From the NCBI RefSeq assembly GCF_003112695.1, contig NZ_BFBP01000003.1, positions 231,227 through 295,226 of the forward strand: DNA of 64,000 nucleotides. Reading direction: 5' to 3'. Both the position numbers and the translations under genes were made by a program. The DNA comes from Azospira sp. I13 (lineage in GTDB: Bacteria; Pseudomonadota; Gammaproteobacteria; Burkholderiales; Rhodocyclaceae). Position 1 is the stretch's first letter. Each line of letters starts with the position of its first letter. The notes beneath the pieces were generated by a model. That model did not search any database. It had not been told where the DNA came from and saw only the letters and a list, made by a program, of their open reading frames with translations. Positions 1 to 8,696 of this stretch are shown piece after piece.

Positions 1-228
1 GCTGGAGACGGTGTAAGGCATCTATGGCCGAATGGCTGCTTGGGGTCGTGCGCGTTCGTCGGACGAGAAAGCTGCCGTTCACGGCTGTCCGGGCTGAACA
101 GTAGATAACCTGTAGATTGCAACCCGACTTCGGCCGGACGCCCAAGGTCGGCTTTGGCCGATAAGCAGTCTGATCCGACAAAGGGCTGCTAAGCCGATTT
201 CCCGGATTTTCCGTTTGCTGAAATAAGA
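1..228. other. Left-edge stretch without a supported gene
   Basis: I find no convincing coding frame here: the possible short reading frames lack a ribosome binding site and the codon bias of the neighbouring genes. It is probably the tail of an intergenic region belonging to whatever lies left of the window. Confidence 0.4.
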
Positions 229-266
229 AGGCGCTGATTTCTGCATGAAATCAGCGCCTTTTATTT
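229..266. terminator. Bidirectional rho-independent terminator
   Basis: An 11-bp perfect stem (GGCGCTGATTT at 230-240 pairing with 248-258) encloses a 7-nt loop. It is followed on the plus strand by a T-rich tail from 259, and read on the minus strand by TTCTTATTT. It lies 50 bp beyond the stop of the minus-strand CoA-transferase operon and most likely ends that transcript. Confidence 0.85.
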
Positions 267-317
267 TTCTGACGCCCCTCACCAGCAGGGACCGTCTCTT
301 AAGCTTCCGTCCTGGGG

Positions 318-1166
318 CTACTTCTCCCGCCGCAACATCCCCGTCACATCCACCCGGCGCAGGGCTTCAACTTCGGCCACGGTGGGCGGGGCGATCATGC
401 GGGCGTGGCGGAAAACCTTGAGGTCCCAGCCGGTGTTGGCCCGCACTTCATCCACGCTGGAGAAAGGGTAGTAGGCGTCGAGCCAGAACTCCTTAGTCTC
501 GGGGTGGGGGCGCAGGATGCCCAGGGTGGTGACGATGGCGGCGGGGCCGCCGCCGACGAAGCCGTAGCGTTCCCGGGCGTCGCCGCCTTCCAGGTAGCCG
601 GGGGAGGAAATGTAGTCCACCTCGTCCACGAAGCGCTTCGGTTCATGGGTGACCATGATGACCGTGCGCTTGGCGCCGCAGGCGATGTCGTTGGCGCCGC
701 CGGCGCCGGTGAGGCGGGTCTTGGGCGGGGTGTAGGTTTCGCCGAGGCCGTTGCCCTTGCTGCGGTCCCAGATGCCTGTCGTATTGACGTTGCCGAACTT
801 GTCCACCTGGGCGGCGCCGATGAGGCCCACGTCCACCCGGCCGGAGGCGACAAGGAAGCCCAGGGCATCCAGGCCGCCGGTGAAGCTGGTGGCGTTGGCG
901 GAGAGGCGGTTGCACTCGATGCCCCAGGGCAGGCCGCCGATGGGCGTGGCGCCGTAGATGCCGCCTTCGGTCATGGAGCGCACGTTGGGGGCGTGGTGTT
1001 CCTGGGCGAAGAAGCCGGCCAGCAGCGACAGGCCGACACCGAAAATGGCCAGTTCACCGTCCTTGATTTCCCGGCCGGCAGCAATGGCCATCATTTCCTG
1101 GCGGGAATAGCGCAGGGGGCCCTTGCGTTCGGTGGTATCTGCACGTGTTGCGGTCGCGGTGCTCAT
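318..1166 (-). CDS. CoA-transferase subunit B (GctB/IpdB-like)
   Basis: 282 residues, family I CoA-transferase beta-type subunit, expected to pair with the upstream-encoded subunit A in moving CoA between acyl carboxylates in the cytoplasm. Visible family features are the glycine-rich GVGLSLLAG stretch near residue 43, a TEGG motif with Glu67 where class I transferases carry the E-(S/N)-G catalytic glutamate, and a GAGGANDIACGA loop. The catalytic assignment is inferred from position. The start is the ATG whose A is also the last base of the upstream TGA (TGATG overlap), so translation is probably coupled. This is the last gene of the transporter/SCO/CoA-transferase operon. The substrate cannot be read from sequence; glutaconate-type or IpdAB-like ring-cleavage acyl-CoAs are both possible. 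Confidence 0.8.
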   Translation of the reverse strand: MSTATATRADTTERKGPLRYSRQEMMAIAAGREIKDGELAIFGVGLSLLAGFFAQEHHAPNVRSMTEGGIYGATPIGGLPWGIECNRLSANATSFTGGLDALGFLVASGRVDVGLIGAAQVDKFGNVNTTGIWDRSKGNGLGETYTPPKTRLTGAGGANDIACGAKRTVIMVTHEPKRFVDEVDYISSPGYLEGGDARERYGFVGGGPAAIVTTLGILRPHPETKEFWLDAYYPFSSVDEVRANTGWDLKVFRHARMIAPPTVAEVEALRRVDVTGMLRREK

Positions 1167-2173
1167 CAGGCAGCCCTCTTGAGAATGTGATTTTCGGCTT
1201 GCAGCTGCTCCACCTTGGCCCGGTCGAGAATCCACTGGCGGTAGGGGTCCAGGAGGAAGCGGGTGGGGCTGTCTTCCAGCCTGGAGATGACGTCCTGGCC
1301 GATGAGGTTCAGGTAGGCATCCACGGTCTGGTAGGAAAAGATGTAGCGGTCGATGTAGCGGAAGGTGCCTTCTTCCGTGGCCAGCCATTCGTTCATCAGC
1401 TTCATGTGGGCTTCGTCCACATCATGCACGCCGGGGGAGGCCGCGGGCCAGGCGGAGAAGGGCCACCACACCACGGCATCCACGATGAGTCCGGGGATGC
1501 GCACCAGGTTGGGGTACTGGCGCATGCAGTCCGTGTCCACGATGTGGTCGGCCACCAGCACCACCCGCTTGGCGGCCCGGGAAAGCTCGAAGCGGCTCCA
1601 TTCGGAACCGATCATGATGGCGTTGCCCTCCGGGTCGGCCAGGGTGACGTGAATCACTGCCAGGTCCGGCTTCAGGGGTGAATAGGCGCCCAGGGTGCGG
1701 CCGGAGAATGGGTCGGAAATTTCCGGGATCTTGCCGATAGCCGGGTATTGCTCCGGGGCGAAGGCGCTACGGTGCTGAATGTCGGAGCCGATGCAGGTGG
1801 TGGCGGGGACGAAGGGCCAGTTGAGGGCGCCGCCCAAAAAGCGCAGGGCCATGGCCAGGTTGGAGTAATCCTCCAGGGCCAATTTGCCTTCTTCGACGAC
1901 GCGGCGCAGGCCGTTGGCGAAGCCGAAGCCTTCCAGGCCGGAGAAGCCCACCTCGGCCTTGTCCACCGTGCCGGCGGCGGCCAGCAGGTTGAGCTGCTGG
2001 GTATTGCAGTGGAAGAGGGCGTGCAGGTTGCGGCGGCCCTGGCGCACCAGTTCGCGGCCAAAGGCGATGGCGTCGGCCCCCACCGGCAGGCCGGCGCCGC
2101 TGGCGTACTGAATGCCGTCGCCGGCGTAACGCTGGGCAGCCTCGGCCAGGGTGAGGAGTTTATTGCTGGACAT
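1166..2173 (-). CDS. CoA-transferase subunit A (GctA/IpdA-like)
   Basis: 335 residues, alpha-type subunit of a family I CoA-transferase, partner of the next gene. It begins MSSNKLLTLAEAA and has a GSEWSRFELSRAAKRVVLVAD segment typical of GctA-like proteins. The ATG at 2173 is chosen because GAGGAA lies about 8 bases upstream. It overlaps the end of the SCO-fusion gene by 14 bp, and its stop overlaps the start of subunit B, so the three are tightly coupled. The presence of both subunits next to an importer suggests that an imported carboxylic acid is activated as a CoA thioester (inference). Confidence 0.8.
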   Translation of the reverse strand: MSSNKLLTLAEAAQRYAGDGIQYASGAGLPVGADAIAFGRELVRQGRRNLHALFHCNTQQLNLLAAAGTVDKAEVGFSGLEGFGFANGLRRVVEEGKLALEDYSNLAMALRFLGGALNWPFVPATTCIGSDIQHRSAFAPEQYPAIGKIPEISDPFSGRTLGAYSPLKPDLAVIHVTLADPEGNAIMIGSEWSRFELSRAAKRVVLVADHIVDTDCMRQYPNLVRIPGLIVDAVVWWPFSAWPAASPGVHDVDEAHMKLMNEWLATEEGTFRYIDRYIFSYQTVDAYLNLIGQDVISRLEDSPTRFLLDPYRQWILDRAKVEQLQAENHILKRAA

Positions 2174-3383
2174 GATGCGGGTTTCCTCGCGAGAGATGCG
2201 TGTCATGGGCGGCCGTGACGGTAGGTCCGGCCGTGGAGCGATGTTGGGAATACCGGGACTGGGGCTCGCTCGCCAGCCGGCCCAGGTCGGCGGCCAGGGC
2301 GCTGACCGGTTGGCCGTAGGGCGAGAGGCCGCGCAGCACGCCGGCCTGGTCGAAAAGGAAGACGCCGGCGGTGTGGTCCAGGGTGTAGCCCATGCTGGCG
2401 GAGGGCTGGCGTTCCGCCACGAGTTGCAGTTCCCGGATGAAGGCGGCGGTGGCCGGGCCATCGCCCCGCAGGGCCACGAAGGGGCGCCCGCCATGGGGGG
2501 CGAAGGCGGCCACGTAGTCCTTGAGCAGGGCCGGGGAGTCCCGCTCCGGGTCCAGGGTGGCGAAGAGCACTTGCACCCGGCTGCGGCGGGCAGCGGGCAG
2601 GGCTTCCACGGCAGCCTTCAGCTCGGCCAGGGTGGTGGGGCAGACATCCGGGCACTGGCTGTAGCCAACGGCCAGCGCCACGACCTGGCCGTGAAAGTCC
2701 GCCAGGCGCCGCGGCCGGCCCTGGGCGTCGGTGAGCTGGATGTCCGGGCGGCGGGGCAGGGTGGCGGCGGGCGGCTCGGCCTTGAGGCGGGGCGCATCGG
2801 CCCGGGCATTGGCACGCGTTGCACCGGCAGCGCCGGTGGCACTGGCGGCGAAGGGGCGCAGCTCGTATTCGGCCTGGGCGACGAAGCGGCCCAGGCGCTT
2901 GAAATCGGCGGCCACCAGGGTGCCGGTATGGCGATAGAGGAATTCCCCCCGGCCGTCGAAGAAGGCGAAGGAGGGCGTGGCGAAGGCGCCGAAGCGGCGG
3001 GCGAAATCCGTGGCCGGGATGGGCTGGCCATTGAAGTCGATGATGGGCGCGCTGCGCGCCAAGTCCAGCTTGATGGGGCGGAATTGCCGGGCAAAGCGGG
3101 GGGCGACGGCCGAATCCTGGAAGACGGTACGCTCCATTTCGCGGCAGCCCGGACAGTCGGGCAGGGTAAAGGCAATGGCCAGCTTCCGGCCTTCGGCCCG
3201 GGCGGCTTGCGCTTCGGCCCGCAGGTCGTCGGCTTCCCGGGAGAAGAGGGGAGAAAAGCGGGGAGAAGACTGCCCCTCCCCGGCGCCCGCCAGGGACGGG
3301 GCCAGGGAGGTCAGGGCGGCCAGGAGGGCCGCGAGGAATACTCGCGGGCCCAGCCGGCCAAAGGAACGAGACAGGGACAGCAT
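2160..3383 (-). CDS. Secreted thioredoxin-fold / SCO1 fusion protein
   Basis: 407 residues with a signal peptide (hydrophobic run about residues 14-30, cleavage near AGAG). Two thioredoxin folds are visible in tandem. An N-terminal thioredoxin_7/TlpA-like domain has CPGC at 77-80. A C-terminal SCO1/SenC domain has Cys244 and Cys248 (YSQCPDVCPT) and His337 in LDHTAG, the known Cys-Cys-His copper ligand set. An Ala/Arg-rich linker (about 178-212) joins them. SCO proteins deliver copper or reduce disulfides during cytochrome oxidase CuA assembly; the thioredoxin half could reduce the SCO half (inference). ATG 3383 is preferred to a TTG 15 bases upstream because AGAAGG sits correctly. An SCO gene inside an ABC importer/CoA-transferase operon is unusual. 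Confidence 0.8.
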   Translation of the reverse strand: MLSLSRSFGRLGPRVFLAALLAALTSLAPSLAGAGEGQSSPRFSPLFSREADDLRAEAQAARAEGRKLAIAFTLPDCPGCREMERTVFQDSAVAPRFARQFRPIKLDLARSAPIIDFNGQPIPATDFARRFGAFATPSFAFFDGRGEFLYRHTGTLVAADFKRLGRFVAQAEYELRPFAASATGAAGATRANARADAPRLKAEPPAATLPRRPDIQLTDAQGRPRRLADFHGQVVALAVGYSQCPDVCPTTLAELKAAVEALPAARRSRVQVLFATLDPERDSPALLKDYVAAFAPHGGRPFVALRGDGPATAAFIRELQLVAERQPSASMGYTLDHTAGVFLFDQAGVLRGLSPYGQPVSALAADLGRLASEPQSRYSQHRSTAGPTVTAAHDTHLSRGNPHHVQQ

Positions 3384-3394
3384 GGGGAGCCTTC

Positions 3395-4249
3395 TCAACG
3401 CACCCAGAAGAGGGCCCGGTGGCGCAGCTTGTCCAGGCCGGTCATGGCCAGCCAGGTGACCAGGCCGGTGTAGAGAATGCCGGCCACCATGCGGGGGTAG
3501 TCGGCAAAATCGGCGTAGTACTGCACGAAGCGGCCCAGACCGGCGTTGGCACCGAACAGTTCAGCCACGGTGAGCAGAATGAAGGAGAAGCCCAGGCCCA
3601 CCGCCATGCCGGAGAAAATGTGGGGCAGGCTGGCGGGGAACACCACCTTCACCAGGGTTTCCAGGCGGGAGAAGCCCAGCACCCGGGCGTTGTCCCGGTG
3701 CCGGCCTTCCACCGCCAGGGCGCCGGAAGCCGCGTTCTGGAAGACGGGCCAGAAGGCGCCGATGAAAACCACGAAGGTGGCGGAAAGGTGGAAGGTGGGC
3801 AGCACGGCGATGGCGTAGGGGATGTACACCGTCGGCGGAATGGGCGCCGCCACCTTGGCGAAGGGGAATAGCCCGCGGCCGATGCCGGGAATGACGCCGG
3901 CCAGGAGGCCCAGCACCACGCCGGCCACCACAGCCAGGGCGTAGCCGGGCACCAGGATGAAGAAGGAGGAAACGGTGCCCTTCCACAGTTCCGGCAGGGA
4001 GTCCCACAGGGCTTCGCCAACGATGCGGGGGCCGGGTAGCAGGGGGTTGGTGGTCTGGTCGATGAACAGGGTGGAGCCCTGCCAGGCCAGGAACAGCACG
4101 GCCCAGACCACGACAGCTTCCCAGGCCGGCAGGCGGGAGCGCAGGCTGGCCAGCAGGGCGCCCGGCGGGCTCGATTTGCCCGGTTGGGCCGATTTGTCCA
4201 CCAGGGAAGAGGCCAGGGCCTCGCCTTCCAGGGCAATGGATTCGGACAT
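3395..4249 (-). CDS. ABC transporter permease, SsuC/TauC type
   Basis: 284 residues, BPD_transp_1 (MetI-like) inner-membrane permease of the nitrate/sulfonate/taurine family with about six membrane segments. The EAA-type cytoplasmic loop is seen around EGRHRDNARVLGFSRLE, which contacts the ATPase. It has a long hydrophilic N-terminal tail before the first membrane helix. ATG 4249 is preceded by AAGGAG at good spacing, so it is favoured over a GTG 15 bases upstream. It lies between the ATPase gene and the SCO fusion (11-bp gap). With the neighbouring ATPase and binding protein it forms a complete importer. Confidence 0.85.
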   Translation of the reverse strand: MSESIALEGEALASSLVDKSAQPGKSSPPGALLASLRSRLPAWEAVVVWAVLFLAWQGSTLFIDQTTNPLLPGPRIVGEALWDSLPELWKGTVSSFFILVPGYALAVVAGVVLGLLAGVIPGIGRGLFPFAKVAAPIPPTVYIPYAIAVLPTFHLSATFVVFIGAFWPVFQNAASGALAVEGRHRDNARVLGFSRLETLVKVVFPASLPHIFSGMAVGLGFSFILLTVAELFGANAGLGRFVQYYADFADYPRMVAGILYTGLVTWLAMTGLDKLRHRALFWVR

Positions 4250-4297
4250 GGATTTCTCCTTCACATCAGTTCAGTACGTTGTGTCTCGGGCCGCTGT

Positions 4298-5107
4298 TCA
4301 GGCTGCCGCGAGGCCGGACAGCACGTCTGCATCCAGCAGTTCGGCGATCTCTTCGCGCAGGGCGTGGAAGTCCTGGGAGGCGAAGAGACGGGCCCGGTTG
4401 CGCGGGCGCTCGAATGGCACGCCGATCTGGGCCAGCACCCGGCCGGGGGAGGCCCCCAGCACCGCCACCCGGTCCCCCAGGTAGAGGGCTTCATCCACGT
4501 CATGGGTGACGAAGACGATGGTGCGGCGCGGGCTGGTGCTCTGCCACACTTCCAGCAGCAGGTCCTGCAACTTGCCCCGGTTGATCGGGTCGAGGGCGCC
4601 GAAGGGCTCATCCATGAGCAACACGGGCGCTTCCAGGGCTAAAGCCCGGGCGATGGCGGCGCGTTGCTGCATACCGCCGGAAAGCTGGAAGGGGTATTTG
4701 CCGGCGGCATCCGCCAGGCCCACCTTGCCCAGATAATCCCGGGCTTTATCCCGGCGTTCGCTACGGGAGAGCTTGGGGTGGGCCTTGGCCACGGCCAGGG
4801 CCACGTTGTCTTCCACCTTCAGCCAGGGGAAGAGGGAGTAGTTCTGAAAGACCACGGCCCGGTCGATGCCGGGGCCGCTGATGGTGGCGCCCTGCCAGGC
4901 CAGACGCCCGTCGGTGGGCTTTTCCAGGCCGGCGATGAGGCGCAGCAGGGTGGATTTGCCGGAGCCGGAAGGCCCCAGCAGGGTGAGAAACTGCCCTTCG
5001 GGCACCTCCAGGGCGACCTTGCGGAGAATGGCGTCTCCCTCGCCATAGGCGAAGGAGACGTTATCCACCGCCAGACCGCTGTTCTTGGTCTGGGCGGCGT
5101 GGCTCAC
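4298..5107 (-). CDS. ABC transporter ATPase, SsuB/TauB type
   Basis: 269 residues, cytoplasmic ATPase of the importer. Walker A is GPSGSGKST, the Q-loop lies in [11 protein letters not shown], the signature is LSGGMQQR, Walker B is [11 protein letters not shown] and the H-loop is [10 protein letters not shown]. All catalytic elements are intact. It starts with GTG, which overlaps the stop of the binding-protein gene by 4 bp (GTGA), indicating translational coupling. Family members import nitrate, taurine, alkanesulfonates, cyanate or aromatic acids; sequence alone does not settle the substrate. Confidence 0.88.
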   Translation of the reverse strand: MSHAAQTKNSGLAVDNVSFAYGEGDAILRKVALEVPEGQFLTLLGPSGSGKSTLLRLIAGLEKPTDGRLAWQGATISGPGIDRAVVFQNYSLFPWLKVEDNVALAVAKAHPKLSRSERRDKARDYLGKVGLADAAGKYPFQLSGGMQQRAAIARALALEAPVLLMDEPFGALDPINRGKLQDLLLEVWQSTSPRRTIVFVTHDVDEALYLGDRVAVLGASPGRVLAQIGVPFERPRNRARLFASQDFHALREEIAELLDADVLSGLAAA

Positions 5108-6150
5108 AGGGCGTCCCTTTCCTTGAATTCCTTGAGGCGGGCCTGGTAGAAGGCGTCCTTCGGGTTTTCCTTGATCAGGGATTCCAGGGCCTTCTGGTAG
5201 AGGGAGAGTTCGAAGATGGGGGCCAGGGGGCGCTTACCCTCGATGAACTCGGAACCGATCATGGACAGCCAGAACTTCTCCACGCCCTTCACGTTGGGGT
5301 CGCTGCGCTGTTCCAGGTTGGGGGAGTAGTAGCCCTTCTCCAGGATGGCGCGATCCAGCTTGATGTACTTGGCGATGGCGTCGATGGTTTCCTTGCGGTG
5401 CTCGGCGGCGTACTTCTCGGCCTGCAGCACGGCGCGCAGGAAGTGCTCCAGGGTGGCGGCTTCCTTCAGCTTGTTGCCGGTGACAATGACGCGGCAGCAG
5501 GGGTGGCCGGGGGACAGGTCGCCGGAGCGGACGACGATCTTCAGGCCCTGCTGCTCGGCGCGCAGATCATGGGGGCCCCACACCAGGCCGGCATCCACCT
5601 GGCCGGACTTCACGGCTTCGATCACGGCGGGCGGGTTCTTCAGTTCGAAGATCTGCAGGTCGCTCTTCCAGTTGATCTTGGCGTCTTTCAGGGCGCCGCG
5701 CAGCACGGCATCGCCGGAGGCCAGGCGCACGGTGGCGACCTTCTTGCCCTTCAGGTCGTTGATGCTGCGGATGGTGCCGGCCAGCTCAGGCTTGACCACC
5801 AGGGCGGCATCCTGGCCCATGATGCCGCCGATGATCTTGATGTCGGAGCCCTTGGAGTAGAAGAGCAGGGGAGCGGTGGTGCCGAAGGTGCCCACGTCCA
5901 GCTTGCCGGCGATGACGGCATTGATGCCGTCGGCGGAGTTCTGGAATTCCACCAGTTCCACGTCCAGGCCTTCCTTCTTGAAGAAGCCCTGTTCCTGGGC
6001 GACAAAGTACTTGGCGTGGCCGGTGACGGGCAGGTGGCCTACCTTGAGGGTTTCGGCCTGAGCGCCGGCAGCGGCGGCGGCCACGGCCAGGGCGGCCAGC
6101 AGGCGCTGGGGCAGCCGGCTGGTGATGAGGCGGAGGGTTCGAGTTTTCAT
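5104..6150 (-). CDS. ABC transporter substrate-binding protein, NMT1/SsuA type
   Basis: 348 residues, periplasmic binding protein of the SsuA/TauA/NMT1 fold with a signal peptide ending at AGAQA near residue 32. Its beginning LKVGHLPVTGHAKYFVAQEQG is characteristic, as is the following GFFKKEGLDVELVEF. A Cys pair sits in GHPCCR at 218-219. First gene of the six-gene minus operon. The promoter should lie in the AT-rich stretch 6185-6262. The ligand is unknown; association with a CoA-transferase favours an organic acid over sulfonate or nitrate (inference). Confidence 0.82.
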   Translation of the reverse strand: MKTRTLRLITSRLPQRLLAALAVAAAAAGAQAETLKVGHLPVTGHAKYFVAQEQGFFKKEGLDVELVEFQNSADGINAVIAGKLDVGTFGTTAPLLFYSKGSDIKIIGGIMGQDAALVVKPELAGTIRSINDLKGKKVATVRLASGDAVLRGALKDAKINWKSDLQIFELKNPPAVIEAVKSGQVDAGLVWGPHDLRAEQQGLKIVVRSGDLSPGHPCCRVIVTGNKLKEAATLEHFLRAVLQAEKYAAEHRKETIDAIAKYIKLDRAILEKGYYSPNLEQRSDPNVKGVEKFWLSMIGSEFIEGKRPLAPIFELSLYQKALESLIKENPKDAFYQARLKEFKERDAL

Positions 6151-6333
6151 GAAGGCTCCAAGCAGAATGGGAAAGAAATCAGTGGCCCCATGGTAGTGGG
6201 GTGTTTAATAACTGAAAAATAACGAATTTAGATTTGCGTAGTTAAATTGGTTATATAAAGAACGTGGAGAGCCCTGGGCAGGGCTGCAAGCACGCAGCCG
6301 CGCCGGGTCAGCGGCGGCTGCGGGGTGTTGGGA

Positions 6334-7224
6334 CTAGGCGGCCTGCCGTTCCCGGGGAGCCAGCAGCGGCCCACCCAGGGCCACGTTCACCAGCTGGGTG
6401 CTGGTATCCAGGCAATGGCGCTCGGGTCGGGCCAGGTAGTAGCCCTGGAGCAGATCGGCCCCCGCATCCAGGGCGATGGCCAGTTGGGCTTCCGTCTCGA
6501 TGCCTTCGAAGACCACCTTGGCCTCCAGATCGTGCACGATCTCCACCAGCCGGGGCAGCACGCGCCGGGCCTTGGGGTTGCTGCTGGCCTCGGCGATGAG
6601 GGAGCGATCCAGCTTCACCACGTCCGGCTCCAGTTGCCACAGGCGGTCGAAGTTGGAGTGGTGGCGGCCGAAATCGTCGATGGCGATGCGGTAGCCCCGG
6701 GAACGGTAATTGGCCACCGCCTCCTTGATGCGGCCGGAATCGTCGATGGCGCTTTCGAGGATTTCCAGCACCACCCGCTCGGGCGTCAGGCCCAGGCGCT
6801 TGAGGATGGCCTCGAAGACCAGCCCGTGGTCGCCGGAAATGGCCAGCAGGTGGCGCGGGTGGATGTTCAGGTACAGGTCGCCGCCGGCATTGCGGGCCAG
6901 CAGCAGGTAGTTGAGGGCGTGCACCGTGCGGGCCAGGCGGTCGAGAAAGACAATTTCCTCCCCGTCGGTGGGCAGGACGAACACGGCTTCGGGGGGAATG
7001 GCGCCGCCATCGGGGGCGGTGGCCCGCAGCAGGGCTTCGTGGCCATCCACCCGGCCGCTGCGGGCATGGACGATGGGCTGATAGGCGCTATCCAGGGTCA
7101 GGCCGGCAAAACGGCCGGTGACCCGGTTGTCGGCGAGGCTGAGGGAATCGCCGGGGCTGAGGTGGGGGCCGTACTGGTTGCGGTTACGGTCGTTCAGGTA
7201 ATGGACGAGATCGGTCAAGGGCAT
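6334..7224 (-). CDS. EAL-domain c-di-GMP phosphodiesterase
   Basis: 296 residues, a stand-alone EAL domain with no membrane segment and no GGDEF partner. Signature residues appear intact: EALLR, the Asn in LNIHP, Glu in VLEILES, DDFG, Lys in VVKLDRSL, Glu in FEGIETE and Gln in LLQGYYLARP. An active enzyme cleaving c-di-GMP to pGpG is therefore likely. It is transcribed divergently from the chemoreceptor gene at 7587. The hairpin between 6293 and 6325, past its stop, has no T tract. Confidence 0.85.
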   Translation of the reverse strand: MPLTDLVHYLNDRNRNQYGPHLSPGDSLSLADNRVTGRFAGLTLDSAYQPIVHARSGRVDGHEALLRATAPDGGAIPPEAVFVLPTDGEEIVFLDRLARTVHALNYLLLARNAGGDLYLNIHPRHLLAISGDHGLVFEAILKRLGLTPERVVLEILESAIDDSGRIKEAVANYRSRGYRIAIDDFGRHHSNFDRLWQLEPDVVKLDRSLIAEASSNPKARRVLPRLVEIVHDLEAKVVFEGIETEAQLAIALDAGADLLQGYYLARPERHCLDTSTQLVNVALGGPLLAPRERQAA

Positions 7225-7586
7225 GGTCTTCTCCGGCGGCGCGAAGCGCCTGGCATAGGGAGGAAATGAGGGCGGAAATGAAGGCGGAAACTGAGGCTGA
7301 GGGCAGCGTCAAGGTCGGGGCGGACGAGGGCGTAAGGCACATTCGACAAGGCCCGGGGCGATTCCAGCGGTGCATGGTGTTCTCCTGTCTGGGGAGCGAT
7401 GCCGGCACTTTAGTCAGGATTTGTAATAGTCAAAAAGAATCAATAGTCGTTTGCTTATTCCGCATGGGAATTAAAAGTCGCCTGAGGGAATTTTTAGCCT
7501 GAGTCAATTCCGGGCTTGAGTTGTTGAGTAAAATGGTCAACTATTAAATCCCGACAAAATTAGTCGGGTAATTTCAGGAGTGAACC
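7225..7586. other. Divergent regulatory region between EAL and chemoreceptor genes
   Basis: 362 bp without a convincing gene. It is clearly more AT-rich from about 7410 on. It holds the direct repeats AATAGTC near 7426 and 7442, and the inverted repeat described separately at 7547-7571. Promoters for both flanking genes are expected here. Confidence 0.4.
7547..7571. promoter_or_regulatory. Candidate IscR type 1-like operator upstream of the chemoreceptor
   Basis: A 25-bp near-palindrome with core CCCGAC (7550-7555), AAAATTA and GTCGGG (7563-7568). It matches the published E. coli IscR type 1 consensus at 21 of 25 positions by my count, comparable to the boxes in the isc operon of this window. 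A weak -35-like TTGAGT lies at 7516. IscR control of this gene is inference; the hairpin could instead act in the mRNA leader. Confidence 0.4.
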
Positions 7587-8696
7587 ATGTTCTGGATCAG
7601 CAACAAACGGCATCAGGCGGAAACGCAGCAGGCGGCCCGACAGCATGAGGCGGCCCTGGCACAAGCCCGGGCCGAAGCGGCGCAATGGCGCGAAGCAGCG
7701 GCGCAGTGGCAGGCCCAGGCGGAAGCCGGGGCCCGGGAACGGCAGGACCTGGAGCGGGTTTTCGGCAGCCTGGAAGCCTTCGGCGCTTCCCTGGGGGGCG
7801 TCAGCCAGTCCTTCCAGGGCCTGGCCGGCCACCTCAACCAGGACAAGGCCGCCGCCGCCGAAGCAGCAACCCAGGCCCAGAGCAACCGGGAAGGCTTCGC
7901 CCGTATCGCCGACAACCTCAATGCCCTGGTGGCCCACCTGGGGGATTCCTCCCGCCGGGTGGAAGACCTGGCCCGGCGGGCCGGGGAAATCGGCGGCATC
8001 GTGCAGCTGATCAAGGAAATCGCCGACCAGACCAACTTGCTGGCCCTCAACGCCGCCATCGAGGCCGCCCGGGCCGGCGAGGCCGGGCGGGGCTTTGCCG
8101 TGGTGGCCGACGAAGTGCGCAAGCTGGCCGAGCGCACCACCCGGGCCACCCTGGAAATCGGTACCCTGGTGGGCACCATCCAGCAGGAAACCGGGGCCGC
8201 CCACGGCGCCATGCAGGCCGGGGCCGACAAGGCCGCCCGCTTCGCTGCCGACAGCGAAGCCGCCATGCGCAGCATGGAAGCCCTGCAGGCCCTCTCCGCC
8301 GCCATGGAAGCCAATGTGGATGGCGCTGCCCTGCTCGCCAACGTGGAACTGGCCAACCTGGAAGAACTGAGCCTCAAGCTGGAGGTGTACAAGGTTTTCC
8401 TCGGCCTCTCCCGCCTGCGCCCCGAGCAGGTGCCGGACGAAACCGAATGCCGCCTGGGCCGCTGGTACTACGATAGCGAAGTGAAAGCCCGCTTCGCCCG
8501 CTTGCCCGGCTACGGCGCCCTGGAATCGCCCCACCGGGCAGTGCACCAGCGGGCCCGCCAGGCCCTGGCCTTGTATTACGACGGCCGCACCGAGGAAGCC
8601 CTGCAAGCCCTGGCCGCCATGGAAACGGCCAACCAGACGGTGATGGCAGGCATGGGCCCCATGCTGGCCCACGCCCTGGGCGGATCTCCAGGCTGA
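7587..8696 (+). CDS. Soluble methyl-accepting chemotaxis protein with CZB-like C-terminus
   Basis: 369 residues with no transmembrane segment. An N-terminal coiled coil (about 5-60) is followed by a short MCP signalling domain whose hairpin tip [20 protein letters not shown] is unmistakable. The C-terminal region resembles the zinc-binding CZB domain: CRLGRW and HRAVH supply Cys and two His ligands. However, the expected first His (H-x-[WFYL]) seems replaced by Glu in LEVYK, and the spacing to Cys is slightly short. A CAGGAG ribosome site lies 6 bases before the ATG. It probably signals cytoplasmic zinc or redox state to CheA, and may work with the adjacent phosphodiesterase (inference). Confidence 0.85.
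   Translation: MFWISNKRHQAETQQAARQHEAALAQARAEAAQWREAAAQWQAQAEAGARERQDLERVFGSLEAFGASLGGVSQSFQGLAGHLNQDKAAAAEAATQAQSNREGFARIADNLNALVAHLGDSSRRVEDLARRAGEIGGIVQLIKEIADQTNLLALNAAIEAARAGEAGRGFAVVADEVRKLAERTTRATLEIGTLVGTIQQETGAAHGAMQAGADKAARFAADSEAAMRSMEALQALSAAMEANVDGAALLANVELANLEELSLKLEVYKVFLGLSRLRPEQVPDETECRLGRWYYDSEVKARFARLPGYGALESPHRAVHQRARQALALYYDGRTEEALQALAAMETANQTVMAGMGPMLAHALGGSPG

Noticed and set aside
2151-3473. Plus-strand open frame of 440 codons
   Set aside because: It is antisense to the thioredoxin-SCO fusion gene, whose catalytic motifs are intact on the other strand.
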